Part shown: piece after piece, positions 9,222-17,015 of the stretch
Position numbering within the stretch: the stretch's first letter is position 1
Layout of the letters: every line of letters starts with the position of its first letter
DNA from: Stratiformator vulcanicus
GTDB lineage: Bacteria > Planctomycetota > Planctomycetia > Planctomycetales > Planctomycetaceae
Reading direction: 5' to 3'
Assembly (NCBI RefSeq): GCF_007744515.1
Contig: NZ_CP036268.1
Coordinates: 2,457,712-2,521,711 of the forward strand
DNA: 64,000 nt
The notes under the pieces: generated by a model
Databases searched by the model: none
Told to the model about the DNA's origin: nothing
What the model saw: the letters and a program-made list of their open reading frames with translations, nothing else
Translations under genes and position numbers: made by a program

Positions 9222-9809
9222 ATGAGTCGTCAGAAAGGTCCTCAAATGGAATTTGGTGCCAAGGCTGCCTCGGCTTTCAAAGTCATTCCGCTAATGCCCC
9301 TCCCGCGCCCGGATTACCAGATGCGGTCGCTTCCTCCTTGGATGCGTTGGGAAGTTACACGTCGGCACCCGGTATACATCCATTTCTGGGCCGAGATTAC
9401 GCCGGGACAGTATCCGGGAAAGGACCCTAATATTTTTCCGGTTCTGAAAGCTTCCCGTGATTTGTTCTTAAGTCTTATTGGCGTGAACCCGCAGGGAATT
9501 CCTCCGGAGACAGAGTTCGACAAGATCGAACCTGATCAGTTCCCCGAGTGGATGGCAGGTTGTATTCAGCCACACACCTTTCGCGATCTTGCAGCGCAGC
9601 TGCTTGACGCACTGCCTGATGATGACATCAAAATCATCGCAGAAATCTTCGCAGCCGCGGCCAATTCCGAACCCGGTCAATTTCCACCGAAGTTTGCTGC
9701 GATGCAAAAACTCAGGTCGGTCAAGTCCGACCGACTCGACTGTTTTGCCGACGAGCTATGGTTTCGCTCGATCCGACTGCTTCCGCCCGGAAACTGCAAG
9801 ATGATCTGA
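9222..9809 (+). CDS. Hypothetical protein, accessory element
   Basis: A 195-residue soluble protein that I do not recognise. It is aromatic- and proline-rich near the N-terminus (MRSLPPWMRWEVTRRHPVYI), with an acidic helical middle (LLDALPDDDIKIIAEIFAAA). No signal peptide or membrane segment is visible. The frame is open back to a stop at 9126, and the best Shine-Dalgarno in the area precedes an ATG at 9125 in another frame, so the start is uncertain; 9246 is an alternative. Its 3' end overlaps the next gene by 52 bases in a different frame. It lies on the integrase-bearing segment and is probably cargo. Confidence 0.6.
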   Translation: MSRQKGPQMEFGAKAASAFKVIPLMPLPRPDYQMRSLPPWMRWEVTRRHPVYIHFWAEITPGQYPGKDPNIFPVLKASRDLFLSLIGVNPQGIPPETEFDKIEPDQFPEWMAGCIQPHTFRDLAAQLLDALPDDDIKIIAEIFAAAANSEPGQFPPKFAAMQKLRSVKSDRLDCFADELWFRSIRLLPPGNCKMI

Positions 9810-10393
9810 CTCAAGTACTCACGGAGTTTCGCAAACGACACACGATAGATGCGAGCCGGGACCGGCAGGACAAATACCGAGAATATCTCGCGGTTTGGGA
9901 TCAACGAGAGGGATGGACGAACGGAGGCTACGATGATCCACAGAAACTACTTAAGGACGTTGCCAAACAGCTTAGGAAACGCGTTTCGACTATCCAGTAC
10001 CACTACAAAAGCGCGTTTCAGCTCATCACTGGGTATGAATATACACCTGAGCTTTATAGCCGCTTTTTTGGCATCACGCAGCTGTGCGGTCTCTTCAAGG
10101 CACCCGACAAAGTCGCCCTCCGGAGGCCGCTGAAGTCCGGGTCACCCGTACCCGTTCCCGAATCAACGCTCGGACCGCAAGACCACAGCAACTCGATTCT
10201 CGATACGATCAGGTCGCTCCAGCCCGACAGTGAACTCCTCGAGAGACTTGACGAACTAATCGCCCTGTTTGAATCCGAAAAGACCAACGCAGAAATTGCC
10301 GAACACTATCGGAATGAAGGACTTGATCCGCCAAACGTCGAGTTGGCTCGGGAGCGTCTGCCGGAACTGAAAGCGCTTACCTCCTTTATCTGA
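9758..10393 (+). CDS. Hypothetical protein, accessory element
   Basis: A 211-residue, charged, mostly helical protein of unknown family. The N-terminal two thirds (KYREYLAVWDQREGW, DVAKQLRKRVSTIQYHYKSA) look like a DNA- or RNA-binding helical region. The C-terminal third (ELLERLDELIALFESEKTNA, then EIAEHYRNEGLDPPN) resembles a helix-turn-helix-like tail. It overlaps the preceding gene by 52 bases, suggesting coupled translation, and is followed 24 bases later by a strong terminator. The DNA-binding suggestion is inference from residue pattern only. Confidence 0.65.
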   Translation: MVSLDPTASARKLQDDLTQVLTEFRKRHTIDASRDRQDKYREYLAVWDQREGWTNGGYDDPQKLLKDVAKQLRKRVSTIQYHYKSAFQLITGYEYTPELYSRFFGITQLCGLFKAPDKVALRRPLKSGSPVPVPESTLGPQDHSNSILDTIRSLQPDSELLERLDELIALFESEKTNAEIAEHYRNEGLDPPNVELARERLPELKALTSFI

Positions 10394-10416
10394 GAAATTG
10401 CGCCTGCACTAATTCG

Positions 10417-10455
10417 AAACGGGGAGCCCATGAGGATGGGTTCCCCGTTTTTTTT
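10417..10455 (+). terminator. Rho-independent terminator after the two-gene unit
   Basis: A 15-bp hairpin (AAACGGGGAGCCCAT, GAGG loop, ATGGGTTCCCCGTTT; one G-T pair) runs straight into an eight-base T tract. It ends the transcript of the preceding gene only four bases before the next start codon. Confidence 0.9.
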
Positions 10456-10458
10456 GCG

Positions 10459-10719
10459 ATGCAGGCCATGTCTGACGATCAAGAACCGCCGTTGTTGACG
10501 CTGAAGCAGGCTTCTCAGCGATTCGGCATCTCAGTCTCCACGCTTCGCCGTTGGGCTCGACGGGGCGAAATCGCGTACCTGCAGGCCGGCCGCGGAGGAA
10601 CGATCCGCATACCAGCGGACGCTCTCGAAGACTTGATGAACCGGCCGACCCCACGATCCCCCGCTCCGCATCCCACGGAGCCTCGCGCGGGCGGCATACC
10701 CGATTGGATGCGCCGCTAA
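10459..10719 (+). CDS. Excisionase-like MerR-type helix-turn-helix protein
   Basis: An 86-residue DNA-binding protein with one winged-helix domain: LTLKQASQRFGISVSTLRRW forms the helix-turn-helix (residues 14-33), followed by a wing (ARRGEIAYLQAGRGGTIRIP) and ALEDLM. This is the excisionase/MerR-like fold used by Xis-type recombination directionality factors. ATG codons at 10459 and 10468 are both possible starts. There is no clear Shine-Dalgarno because the T tract of the terminator lies immediately upstream. It is separated from the integrase by 22 bases, so it is probably the directionality factor or regulator of that integrase. Confidence 0.8.
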   Translation: MQAMSDDQEPPLLTLKQASQRFGISVSTLRRWARRGEIAYLQAGRGGTIRIPADALEDLMNRPTPRSPAPHPTEPRAGGIPDWMRR

Positions 10720-10741
10720 ACCTCCGAACAGAAGAATCAAA

Positions 10742-11926
10742 ATGCCTAGAAGATCAGCAATTCGATGCGAGTTCTTCACCTACCGAATCTTTCAGCGTCG
10801 TGGCGTTTTTTACGCCGATGGAAGGAGTAACAAAACAAATGTTGGAAAGCACTCACTAGGCACCCGTGATCCAGAGGAAGCACTTCAACGACTGAAATTC
10901 CTCGATCGGAAACTTGCGATCGAGTCCGGCCTAGTTCCCGAAGAGGAGGCTACTGCTCATGATCATGGCCCGCTGCCGATCGAAGCAATTTGGGACGCCT
11001 ACTTAAGTGATCGGTCCCGGCCTGCGATTACGGGCGGCGTATCGGATAGTACGGCCAAACGGTACCGGGCCGTGCGAAATAAGCATGCCGATTTCTGCAA
11101 ACAGAAAAGGGTCAACGACTGGCGGCAGTTTGGACAGCACCAATTCATCAGCTACGCAGAATATCTCGACAAGAAGCTAGAACTTGCTCCAAGGACTGTG
11201 GACTTCGAGTCGAACCTTGTTCTCCAAGTTATCAATTGGCTCATCGGGAGTGGTCAGTTGCCAGCGTTGGTGAAACCCAATGTCAAACTCGTCAAGCCGA
11301 CCGGGAGCGACACGTACTGTTTCCGGCCGACAGAAGTGAAATCGATCCTCGAATACTGCCGGAACAATGAAAAGTTGATTTGGATTTATCAATTGATTGC
11401 CGTGCTGGCTTCGACCGGCATGCGGATCGGAGAGGCTCAGAGTCTGCGTTGGACCGACATCGCTCTCAATACCCAGAGCCTGACTGTTCCCGATGAGCGA
11501 GCAAGTCACCGAAAACGCAGGCTGGGTTCAGCACGGACGGCCAAAGGAAAACGCGGCCGGAGTGTACCGCTCGGTTCCAACACTATTCAGATTCTAAGTG
11601 AACTCGATCGACACCAGGACGGCTACGTATTTCACGGTCCGCTGGGCGGTCGTCTCAAGCCCGATACGGTTCGCAATATTCTCGTGCGGGATGTGCTGAC
11701 AATGCTGAAGTCTCGATTCCCGACGCTACCTGGGGACATCGGGTTCGAGCACGGTCGATTGCACAGCTTTCGCCACTACTTTGTCAGCCAGGCCTTCGCC
11801 CACGGGGCGTCAGAGGGACAGGTCAAAGATTGGGTCGGTCACCGGGACAGCGAAATGGTCGCCTGCTACCGGCACCAATTCGACGACGCGAACCGGCAGC
11901 GTATTGACCAAATCCCGTTTATCTAG
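10742..11926 (+). CDS. Tyrosine recombinase / phage-type integrase
   Basis: Site-specific recombinase of 394 residues. It has an N-terminal AP2-like/arm-binding region (about 1-80), a core-binding SAM-like domain (about 80-175) and a catalytic domain with R228 (STGMRIGEAQSLRW), H341-x-x-R344 (LHSFRHYFVSQ), H367 (VGHRDSE) and nucleophile Y376 (ACYRHQF). All catalytic residues are present, so it should be active. The gene points towards the 3' end of the tRNA-Ser-like gene 279 bases away, the classic arrangement of an element integrated at a tRNA. The opposite attachment site was not found by eye. Confidence 0.92.
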   Translation: MPRRSAIRCEFFTYRIFQRRGVFYADGRSNKTNVGKHSLGTRDPEEALQRLKFLDRKLAIESGLVPEEEATAHDHGPLPIEAIWDAYLSDRSRPAITGGVSDSTAKRYRAVRNKHADFCKQKRVNDWRQFGQHQFISYAEYLDKKLELAPRTVDFESNLVLQVINWLIGSGQLPALVKPNVKLVKPTGSDTYCFRPTEVKSILEYCRNNEKLIWIYQLIAVLASTGMRIGEAQSLRWTDIALNTQSLTVPDERASHRKRRLGSARTAKGKRGRSVPLGSNTIQILSELDRHQDGYVFHGPLGGRLKPDTVRNILVRDVLTMLKSRFPTLPGDIGFEHGRLHSFRHYFVSQAFAHGASEGQVKDWVGHRDSEMVACYRHQFDDANRQRIDQIPFI

Positions 11927-12021
11927 ACAAGGCCAATACGGGAGTTCCGATGTTCGATACGAGTTGATCGAGCAGCATGGTGAGTAGCCACACTTCACGG
12001 CGGATTTTCGGCCTCGACTGG

Positions 12022-12044
12022 GCCCGGCGGATGGTCCGCCGGGC
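12022..12044. repeat. GC-rich palindrome downstream of integrase
   Basis: GCCCGGCGGA-TGG-TCCGCCGGGC is a perfect 10-bp hairpin with no T tract. It may be a factor-assisted terminator for the integrase or a REP-like element related to the hairpins near 63.4-63.6 kb. Confidence 0.5.
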
Positions 12045-12149
12045 AGGCGAGCCAATCAAACATGGAAGGGAGTCGACGATCCCGATCAGCCGATAGGACG
12101 GTCAGCTATGTCCCAATTATTGTCCCAATTCATCTTCGCCAAGAACGAA

Positions 12150-12190
12150 CATCGCCGCAAACCTTTATCTAATAGAGGCTTGCGGCGATG
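12150..12190. repeat. Long inverted repeat beside the tRNA-like gene
   Basis: CATCGCCGCAA-A-CCT, a nine-base loop, then AGG-C-TTGCGGCGATG: arms of 15 bases with one mismatch. It lies 15 bases beyond the 3' end of the tRNA-Ser-like gene on the transcript side. It could be its terminator (no clear U run follows), a transcript-processing structure, or an arm-type recombinase site. Confidence 0.5.
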
Positions 12191-12204
12191 GGTAAAATCG
12201 AATG

Positions 12205-12298
12205 CGGAGAGAGAAGGATTCGAACCTTCGGTTCCCGAAGGAACACGGTACTGTTTCGAACGCAGCACCGTCGCATTAATCCGCTCTGCCACCTCTCC
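12205..12298 (-). tRNA. tRNA-Ser-like gene with expanded anticodon arm (probable CGA anticodon)
   Basis: The 94-nt sequence has a 7-bp acceptor stem (GGAGAGG/TCTCTCC, one wobble), a class II D arm (GCA...TGC), a variable arm (GTTCC-TTCG-GGAAC), a perfect T arm (GAAGG-TTCGAAT-CCTTC) and discriminator G, all typical of bacterial tRNA-Ser. CCA is not encoded. The anticodon arm is unusual: ACGGTGCTG pairs with CAGTACCGT as a 9-bp helix around the nine-base loop CGTTCGAAA, ten bases longer than normal. CGA (Ser) is the most likely anticodon, but a canonical 5-bp stem with a 7-nt loop cannot be drawn. It may be a variant tRNA, a pseudogene or an attachment-site relic. Confidence 0.65.
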
Positions 12299-12375
12299 GG
12301 GGCGGTCATTCCGTCAACACCGGAAACTATGGCTCACGGGTGACGGCCGGTCGGGCAGAAATTCGAATCTGTCCC

Positions 12376-12428
12376 AAAAAGTTCTCTTCTCGAGATAGCC
12401 CCTGTCCGGCTCTGCTGCGAAGAGAACT
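12376..12428 (-). terminator. Probable terminator of the carbonic anhydrase gene
   Basis: Read on the minus strand, AGTTCTCTTC and GAAGAGAACT form a perfect 10-bp stem with a long 29-nt loop, followed by TTTTTGGG. It lies 24 bases past the carbonic anhydrase stop codon. Confidence 0.6.
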
Positions 12429-12451
12429 CGTGTGAGCGTCTGTTTTGTCGA

Positions 12452-13171
12452 TCAATCGAGGAATCGGATTCGGCCGTTGTGCAGATCGTAGACGGCGCCG
12501 ACGATCTTGACTTCGCCTGTTTTCTCGGCGTTGCGCAAGTCTTTGATTCTTCGCAGTTCTTCGATGCTGTGTCGGACGTTGGCGGTGACGCCGCGGTGGA
12601 CACGTTCGTCGTGCTTCAAACTCTTTGGAATTGCCTCGATGCCCGGGGCGATCGATCGCAGGAGCCGCTTGACCTCGATCGGCTCGTCCATGCCCTTGTC
12701 CAATTCTTCGAACGCGGCGGTAACGGCCCCGCAATGTTCGTGGCCCAGCACCACAATGAGCCGGGTCTTCAGGTGATGCACCGCATACTCGATGCTGCCG
12801 GCGACGTCCGGGTCGACCACATTGCCCGCCACTCGAATCACGAACAGGTCACCCAGCCCCTGGTCGAAGATCAATTCGGGACAAACGCGTGAGTCGGCGC
12901 AGCCAAGGATCGTGGCGAAGGGATGCTGGCCTGATTCGAGCGACAGCCGCCACGTTCGCTCTTCGTGGGGATGGGTCGAATGCTCTTCGGCAAATCGTTG
13001 ATTGCCCTCTTTCAAGCGGACAAGGGCCTCTTGGGCAGTCACGTTGCGAACCTTGGTTGAATCGGTGGCTGCCTCTTCGGCCCCGGCCGAATTCACCTGA
13101 ATGCGAAAGGGATAGGCCGCGGCGACGATCAAGCCGCAAAGTGCCACAGCGGGCAGGACGGTACGAAGCAT
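12452..13171 (-). CDS. Exported beta-class carbonic anhydrase
   Basis: Catalyses CO2 + H2O to bicarbonate + H+ with a zinc centre. The motif CADSRV gives C91, D93 and R95, and GHEHCGA gives H144 and C147, the full beta-carbonic anhydrase metal and dyad set. The first 30 residues form a signal peptide or membrane anchor (MLRTVLPAVALCGLIVAAAY), so the enzyme probably works outside the cytoplasmic membrane, where it would speed inorganic-carbon exchange. The 239-residue length fits the family plus a leader. It is a single-gene unit with its own terminator and is divergent from ispG. Confidence 0.92.
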   Translation of the reverse strand: MLRTVLPAVALCGLIVAAAYPFRIQVNSAGAEEAATDSTKVRNVTAQEALVRLKEGNQRFAEEHSTHPHEERTWRLSLESGQHPFATILGCADSRVCPELIFDQGLGDLFVIRVAGNVVDPDVAGSIEYAVHHLKTRLIVVLGHEHCGAVTAAFEELDKGMDEPIEVKRLLRSIAPGIEAIPKSLKHDERVHRGVTANVRHSIEELRRIKDLRNAEKTGEVKIVGAVYDLHNGRIRFLD

Positions 13172-13433
13172 GGGGGGGACGCCGGAAAGGGAACTTGCGG
13201 GCGGGCTGTTGCAAAATTACCTCAACAAACCGGACCTGCAAGCGGCTTTGAGGCCCTGTGCCTCCGAATTGTCATTTCCACGCATGTTCAAACTCCCATG
13301 TCGATCAGCCTGCATTGGTTCCGCGTGATCAATCCCCCTAAAATGCGGTTTCATCACTACAAGCCCGAGGCATCGGCCGTCGGGGTCAGCACGTTCGAAC
13401 ATCGCACACCAGCCCGTCGCAACGGAGCCACAC

Positions 13434-14582
13434 GTGGACCTTCCTCGCAACCCCACCCGCGAAGTCAAAGTCGGATCGATCACGATTGGAGGCGGCCACC
13501 CGATCGCCGTCCAGTCGATGACTGCCACGAAAACGACCAACATCGACGCCACCGTCCAGCAGGCAAACGACCTCGTGGCCGCGGGGGCCGACGTCGTGCG
13601 GATCGCCGTCGATTCCAAAAAGGAAGCGGCTGCGCTGCTGGAGATCGCGAAGCAGACCGAGGCGAACATCTCGATCGACCTGCAGGAGAACTACCGCCTC
13701 GCCGAGGTCGTCGCCCCGCACGTGGCGAAACTCCGCTACAACCCCGGGCACCTTTACCATCACGAACGCGACAAGCCCTGGCAGGAGAAGGTTCGCTACA
13801 TCGCCGGCGTCGCGACCGACAACGACTGCGCCCTCCGCGTCGGCGTGAACTGCGGCTCTGTCGACCCGGCCAAGAAGGACAAATACGACCCCGCCGACAG
13901 CATTTCGCCGATGCTCGAGAGCGCCCTCGACCACTGCGAGTTCCTCGACTCGATCGGCTTCACCCGCTTCGTCGTGAGCCTCAAGGATTCCGACCCGGCC
14001 AAGGTAATTGAAGTCAATCAGCGATTCGCCGCCGAGCGTCCGGAAGTTCCACTGCACCTCGGCGTGACCGAAGCGGGCATGCCCCCCGACGGGATCATTA
14101 AGACCCGCATCGCCTTCGAGCAATTAATTTCGAAGGGAATCGGCGACACGATCCGCGTCTCGCTCACCGTTCCTAATGATCGAAAAGGCGAAGAAATCGC
14201 CGCGGGTCGGGGCATCATTGAGGACATTAAGAGCGGCCGCGTCCGCACCGTCGTGGTACTCGACCCGACCAAGATGAACATCATCAGCTGCCCGAGCTGC
14301 AGCCGGGTCGAAAACGAGGCCTTCGTCGACCTCGCCGCCGATGTGAAAAAGATGACCGAATACGCCAAAGACCACGCGATCACAATCGCCGTCATGGGCT
14401 GCCGAGTCAACGGCCCCGGCGAAACGGATGACGCCGACCTCGGCCTCTGGTGCGCCCCGAACTATGTGAACCTTAAAAAAGGTGAGGAAACGTTGGGCCG
14501 GTATCCGTATGATGAAATCCTCGGGAAGCTGAAGGCGGAGCTGGATAAGCTGATTGAGGAGAAGAGCGGGGTTGGGGTGTAG
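13434..14582 (+). CDS. ispG: 4-hydroxy-3-methylbut-2-enyl diphosphate synthase (flavodoxin)
   Basis: Penultimate enzyme of the MEP isoprenoid pathway. It reductively converts MEcPP to HMBPP using a [4Fe-4S] cluster. The N-terminal TIM barrel starts with [20 protein letters not shown]. The C-terminal domain carries the cluster ligands in SCPSCSR and [11 protein letters not shown], where the final Glu completes the ligand set. The 382-residue length matches the two-domain form without the plant/Chlamydia-type insert. It starts with GTG; no closer ATG fits the family N-terminus. It is monocistronic, divergent from the carbonic anhydrase. Confidence 0.95.
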   Translation: MDLPRNPTREVKVGSITIGGGHPIAVQSMTATKTTNIDATVQQANDLVAAGADVVRIAVDSKKEAAALLEIAKQTEANISIDLQENYRLAEVVAPHVAKLRYNPGHLYHHERDKPWQEKVRYIAGVATDNDCALRVGVNCGSVDPAKKDKYDPADSISPMLESALDHCEFLDSIGFTRFVVSLKDSDPAKVIEVNQRFAAERPEVPLHLGVTEAGMPPDGIIKTRIAFEQLISKGIGDTIRVSLTVPNDRKGEEIAAGRGIIEDIKSGRVRTVVVLDPTKMNIISCPSCSRVENEAFVDLAADVKKMTEYAKDHAITIAVMGCRVNGPGETDDADLGLWCAPNYVNLKKGEETLGRYPYDEILGKLKAELDKLIEEKSGVGV

Positions 14583-14880
14583 AGACCACCGGGTGGTCCA
14601 AACTATTGGTTGGGTTGCGAGCGGTATATGAGGCGTGAAAGGGTAGGGCCGCCTTGGCTTGAACAAGGCTTTGAATTTGGCGAGTCTGGCTTCGGTGAGA
14701 ATTATAAATAGATAAGCCCTAAGATTTGTCACTTTCTTTCAAACCGTGGCCCGGTCCGATTTTGGGGGCGGGAAAAGGCGAGAGAGAATGTTGGGGTTGA
14801 ACAAAATTATAATTCGATTCCGATATCTAGAGAAAATCTATTTTGGTGTATTTGATACTTGATGCCGGAATGAAAAAACA
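14583..14880. other. Intergenic gap, A+T-rich towards the right
   Basis: A short GACCACC/GGTGGTC hairpin follows the ispG stop at once and may help termination. From about 14800 the composition turns A+T-rich, marking the start of the low-GC island that carries the membrane/TIR pair. No gene is seen. Confidence 0.5.
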
Positions 14881-15627
14881 ATGAACCCTGACTCCTTGTA
14901 CAATACGCTTTCAACTCGAGCAATTGGAGATCTTCTTAGCTTAGCTTTGGCAATGGGTATTGCGGCAGTCGCTTTTACATATATCCGCAGAGCATTGTCT
15001 GACGAAAGTTGGTTGACCAGTTCCGATCTTTGGCGGCAGGTTGTTCTTTTGTTCTCGATAGCACTGTTCTTCGTCTATATAGATATAACCTACGAGATTG
15101 AATTCTACAAAGGCGAAAACAGTGCCGTGAAGAAGATCGAAATTTCAGAGGACATTTTTGAGAAATCTACCTTTCTCCCTCGCATCCGCCTTTTGCTCTT
15201 ACTGCCAATTGATTTGATCGGGATGGGCTTAATGGCTTCGCTCTTCGGTGTCTTGTTGGTGTTTGGGACGAATAAGAACTATTGGTCGGGTCCATCCACA
15301 AGCACTTCATTGGAAGTAATGTATTTGCTTGCCCTCACTGCGTCATGGCATTTCGTGATGATCGGGTGGTGGCTGGTGTATGGGCTGACGGCGCTAGATG
15401 TGACGCTAGCGTTGTGGGATGTGATTCTGCATGCGAGCTTTTCGGTCGTCGAAATAATAACTATATTGATTATCCGCCGCATTCGAAATAGCGACTGGGG
15501 GTTGCGTAACAGCAACTTAGTTGCATGGTCTGCGACGCTCCTCTACTCGAGCGTCTTAATTACTCTTTATGCCGTTCGTCTATGGGACTACTCCACACGT
15601 TTCATTCGGTTAGTAATTTCGAACTGA
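14881..15627 (+). CDS. Multipass membrane protein partnered with a TIR protein
   Basis: A 248-residue protein with about six predicted membrane helices (around 15-35, 50-65, 101-126, 143-168, 170-195 and 215-235). One polar extracytoplasmic or cytoplasmic loop (residues 68-98, charged: YEIEFYKGENSAVKKIEISE) separates the second and third helices. I recognise no family. It lies only 20 bases upstream of the TIR gene on the same strand and shares its low G+C content, so the two are probably co-transcribed and acquired together. It may be a membrane sensor or anchor for the TIR protein; this is inference. Confidence 0.7.
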   Translation: MNPDSLYNTLSTRAIGDLLSLALAMGIAAVAFTYIRRALSDESWLTSSDLWRQVVLLFSIALFFVYIDITYEIEFYKGENSAVKKIEISEDIFEKSTFLPRIRLLLLLPIDLIGMGLMASLFGVLLVFGTNKNYWSGPSTSTSLEVMYLLALTASWHFVMIGWWLVYGLTALDVTLALWDVILHASFSVVEIITILIIRRIRNSDWGLRNSNLVAWSATLLYSSVLITLYAVRLWDYSTRFIRLVISN

Positions 15628-15647
15628 CGTAACTAAGACTGACTACT

Positions 15648-17015
15648 ATGTCGCATATCTTTGTTTCGTACCGGCGAGAAGATAGCAATTGGGCGACCGA
15701 CCGCCTTATAGGAAAATTGCGAGAGCGTTTCGGACAAGGTTCAGTCTTTCATGACATCGATAGTATCGAGCCAGGCCATGATTTTCGCGATGTTCTTGAG
15801 GAGCGACTTTCATCCTGCTCGATTCTTCTTGTGGTCGTAGGTGCCGGTTGGGCTAATGCAACTGATCGCCACGGAAAACGACGGCTGACTTATTCTGACG
15901 ATTGGGTCCGCGTTGAGATCGAGACAGCGCTCTCAAAAAAAGATGTTGTAGTCATTCCGGTAGTACTCAGGCCAGCAGTGATGCCGCAAGTCGATGAGGT
16001 ACCGGCCTCGCTGGCCGATTTCTGCTTTCGACAAGAACTTGCAATATTTCCCGGGAGTGACTTTGAGATCGGATTTTCAAAATTGGTCCGGTCTATTGAT
16101 CGGGTCTTACGATCTAAAGGTATTCAATTAGACGGAGATCGTTATAGGATGGAGCGTGGTGTCCGACGAATAGGGCGACGGTCGCTAAAGATCGGCGTCT
16201 TTATCTCACTCGCAACGGTTTTTGTTATCGTCGCGGCGGTTTTCGCTCTTACACGTGGCTTCGAATTTACAGGTGTAACTGTTGGCGAATCGCAACAGGC
16301 GAGTGAGGCCGACCGCAAAGACCTTGACCGCGTCGTTAAGAGATTTACTTCTAACCCAATTGTTCCGCGTCGCGAGTCTTCAGTTGAGGAGCGTGAAGTG
16401 TTGGCGTTAGGCCGACCAGATTACTCGAATTTCGAAATTCGCTTTGATGAACGCATTTGGAGTTTCCAACATTTTGATCCCAAAACAGTTACAGAATCGT
16501 CGAGCTATGTATCTGCGATGATTTCGGATCGAACATTGCTTATGGTCAAAACATCTCCAGTTAAGCAGCTCCGGTTTCAATCACGAACTACTGGAAAAGA
16601 CTTGGTGTTTTCTCCGAAGGCCGGATGTCCGCCGAGTCACGTAGAATCAGACGGAAGCCTCGTTGACACAGGGATTTTCCGGACAAGATCGAAACATCTT
16701 TGTTTCGATGTATCGCAGATCGAGATCAACGAAGAGTTTTCGATTACATATCGGACCATCTACTGGGACGCGGAAGAAGAAGAGGAACCGTGGTTCGGCG
16801 CGATGAGTTATGCAGGTTGTTTACGAATGAGAATCATAGCAATCGGATCAGAGCCAAGTTTTTTTCGAAACGTTGAACGTAAGAAATGCAGTAGTTTTGA
16901 TTCGCCGTTGGAGGACTGCCATGATGGAGTATATGTCACGAATGATGATGACTCGGCATTTCTATGGAATATGCCTGATCCAGAGCCATTTAAGATATAT
17001 ATGTTTTTCTTTTAA
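15648..17015 (+). CDS. TIR-domain protein with one transmembrane helix and unknown C-terminal domain
   Basis: Residues 1-155 are a bacterial TIR domain: HIFVSYRREDSNWATDRLIG, FHDIDSIEPGHDF, LLVVVGAGW and DDWVRVEIETAL, where E90 is the likely NADase glutamate. A membrane helix follows (about 181-203: LKIGVFISLATVFVIVAAVF). The last 250 residues match nothing I know and have an Asp/Glu-rich C-terminus. The predicted topology is a cytoplasmic TIR with an extracytoplasmic sensor-like domain. Bacterial TIR domains of defence systems (Thoeris, CBASS, short pAgo) cleave NAD+ or make signalling nucleotides; whether this one does is inferred. Its immediate partner is the upstream membrane protein. The low G+C content suggests recent transfer. 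Confidence 0.85.
   Translation: MSHIFVSYRREDSNWATDRLIGKLRERFGQGSVFHDIDSIEPGHDFRDVLEERLSSCSILLVVVGAGWANATDRHGKRRLTYSDDWVRVEIETALSKKDVVVIPVVLRPAVMPQVDEVPASLADFCFRQELAIFPGSDFEIGFSKLVRSIDRVLRSKGIQLDGDRYRMERGVRRIGRRSLKIGVFISLATVFVIVAAVFALTRGFEFTGVTVGESQQASEADRKDLDRVVKRFTSNPIVPRRESSVEEREVLALGRPDYSNFEIRFDERIWSFQHFDPKTVTESSSYVSAMISDRTLLMVKTSPVKQLRFQSRTTGKDLVFSPKAGCPPSHVESDGSLVDTGIFRTRSKHLCFDVSQIEINEEFSITYRTIYWDAEEEEEPWFGAMSYAGCLRMRIIAIGSEPSFFRNVERKKCSSFDSPLEDCHDGVYVTNDDDSAFLWNMPDPEPFKIYMFFF

Noticed and set aside
9125-9430. Plus-strand frame of 101 codons with a good Shine-Dalgarno
   Set aside because: Composition is not protein-like and it overlaps the better frame from 9222; kept only as a finding about the start.
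12086-12292. Minus-strand frame across the tRNA-like gene
   Set aside because: It translates the tRNA itself and its flanking hairpin; classic false protein.
15648-17015. Assignment of the TIR gene to Thoeris, CBASS or short pAgo systems
   Set aside because: No ThsA, cyclase or Argonaute-like gene is next to it; the only neighbour is the unknown membrane protein.
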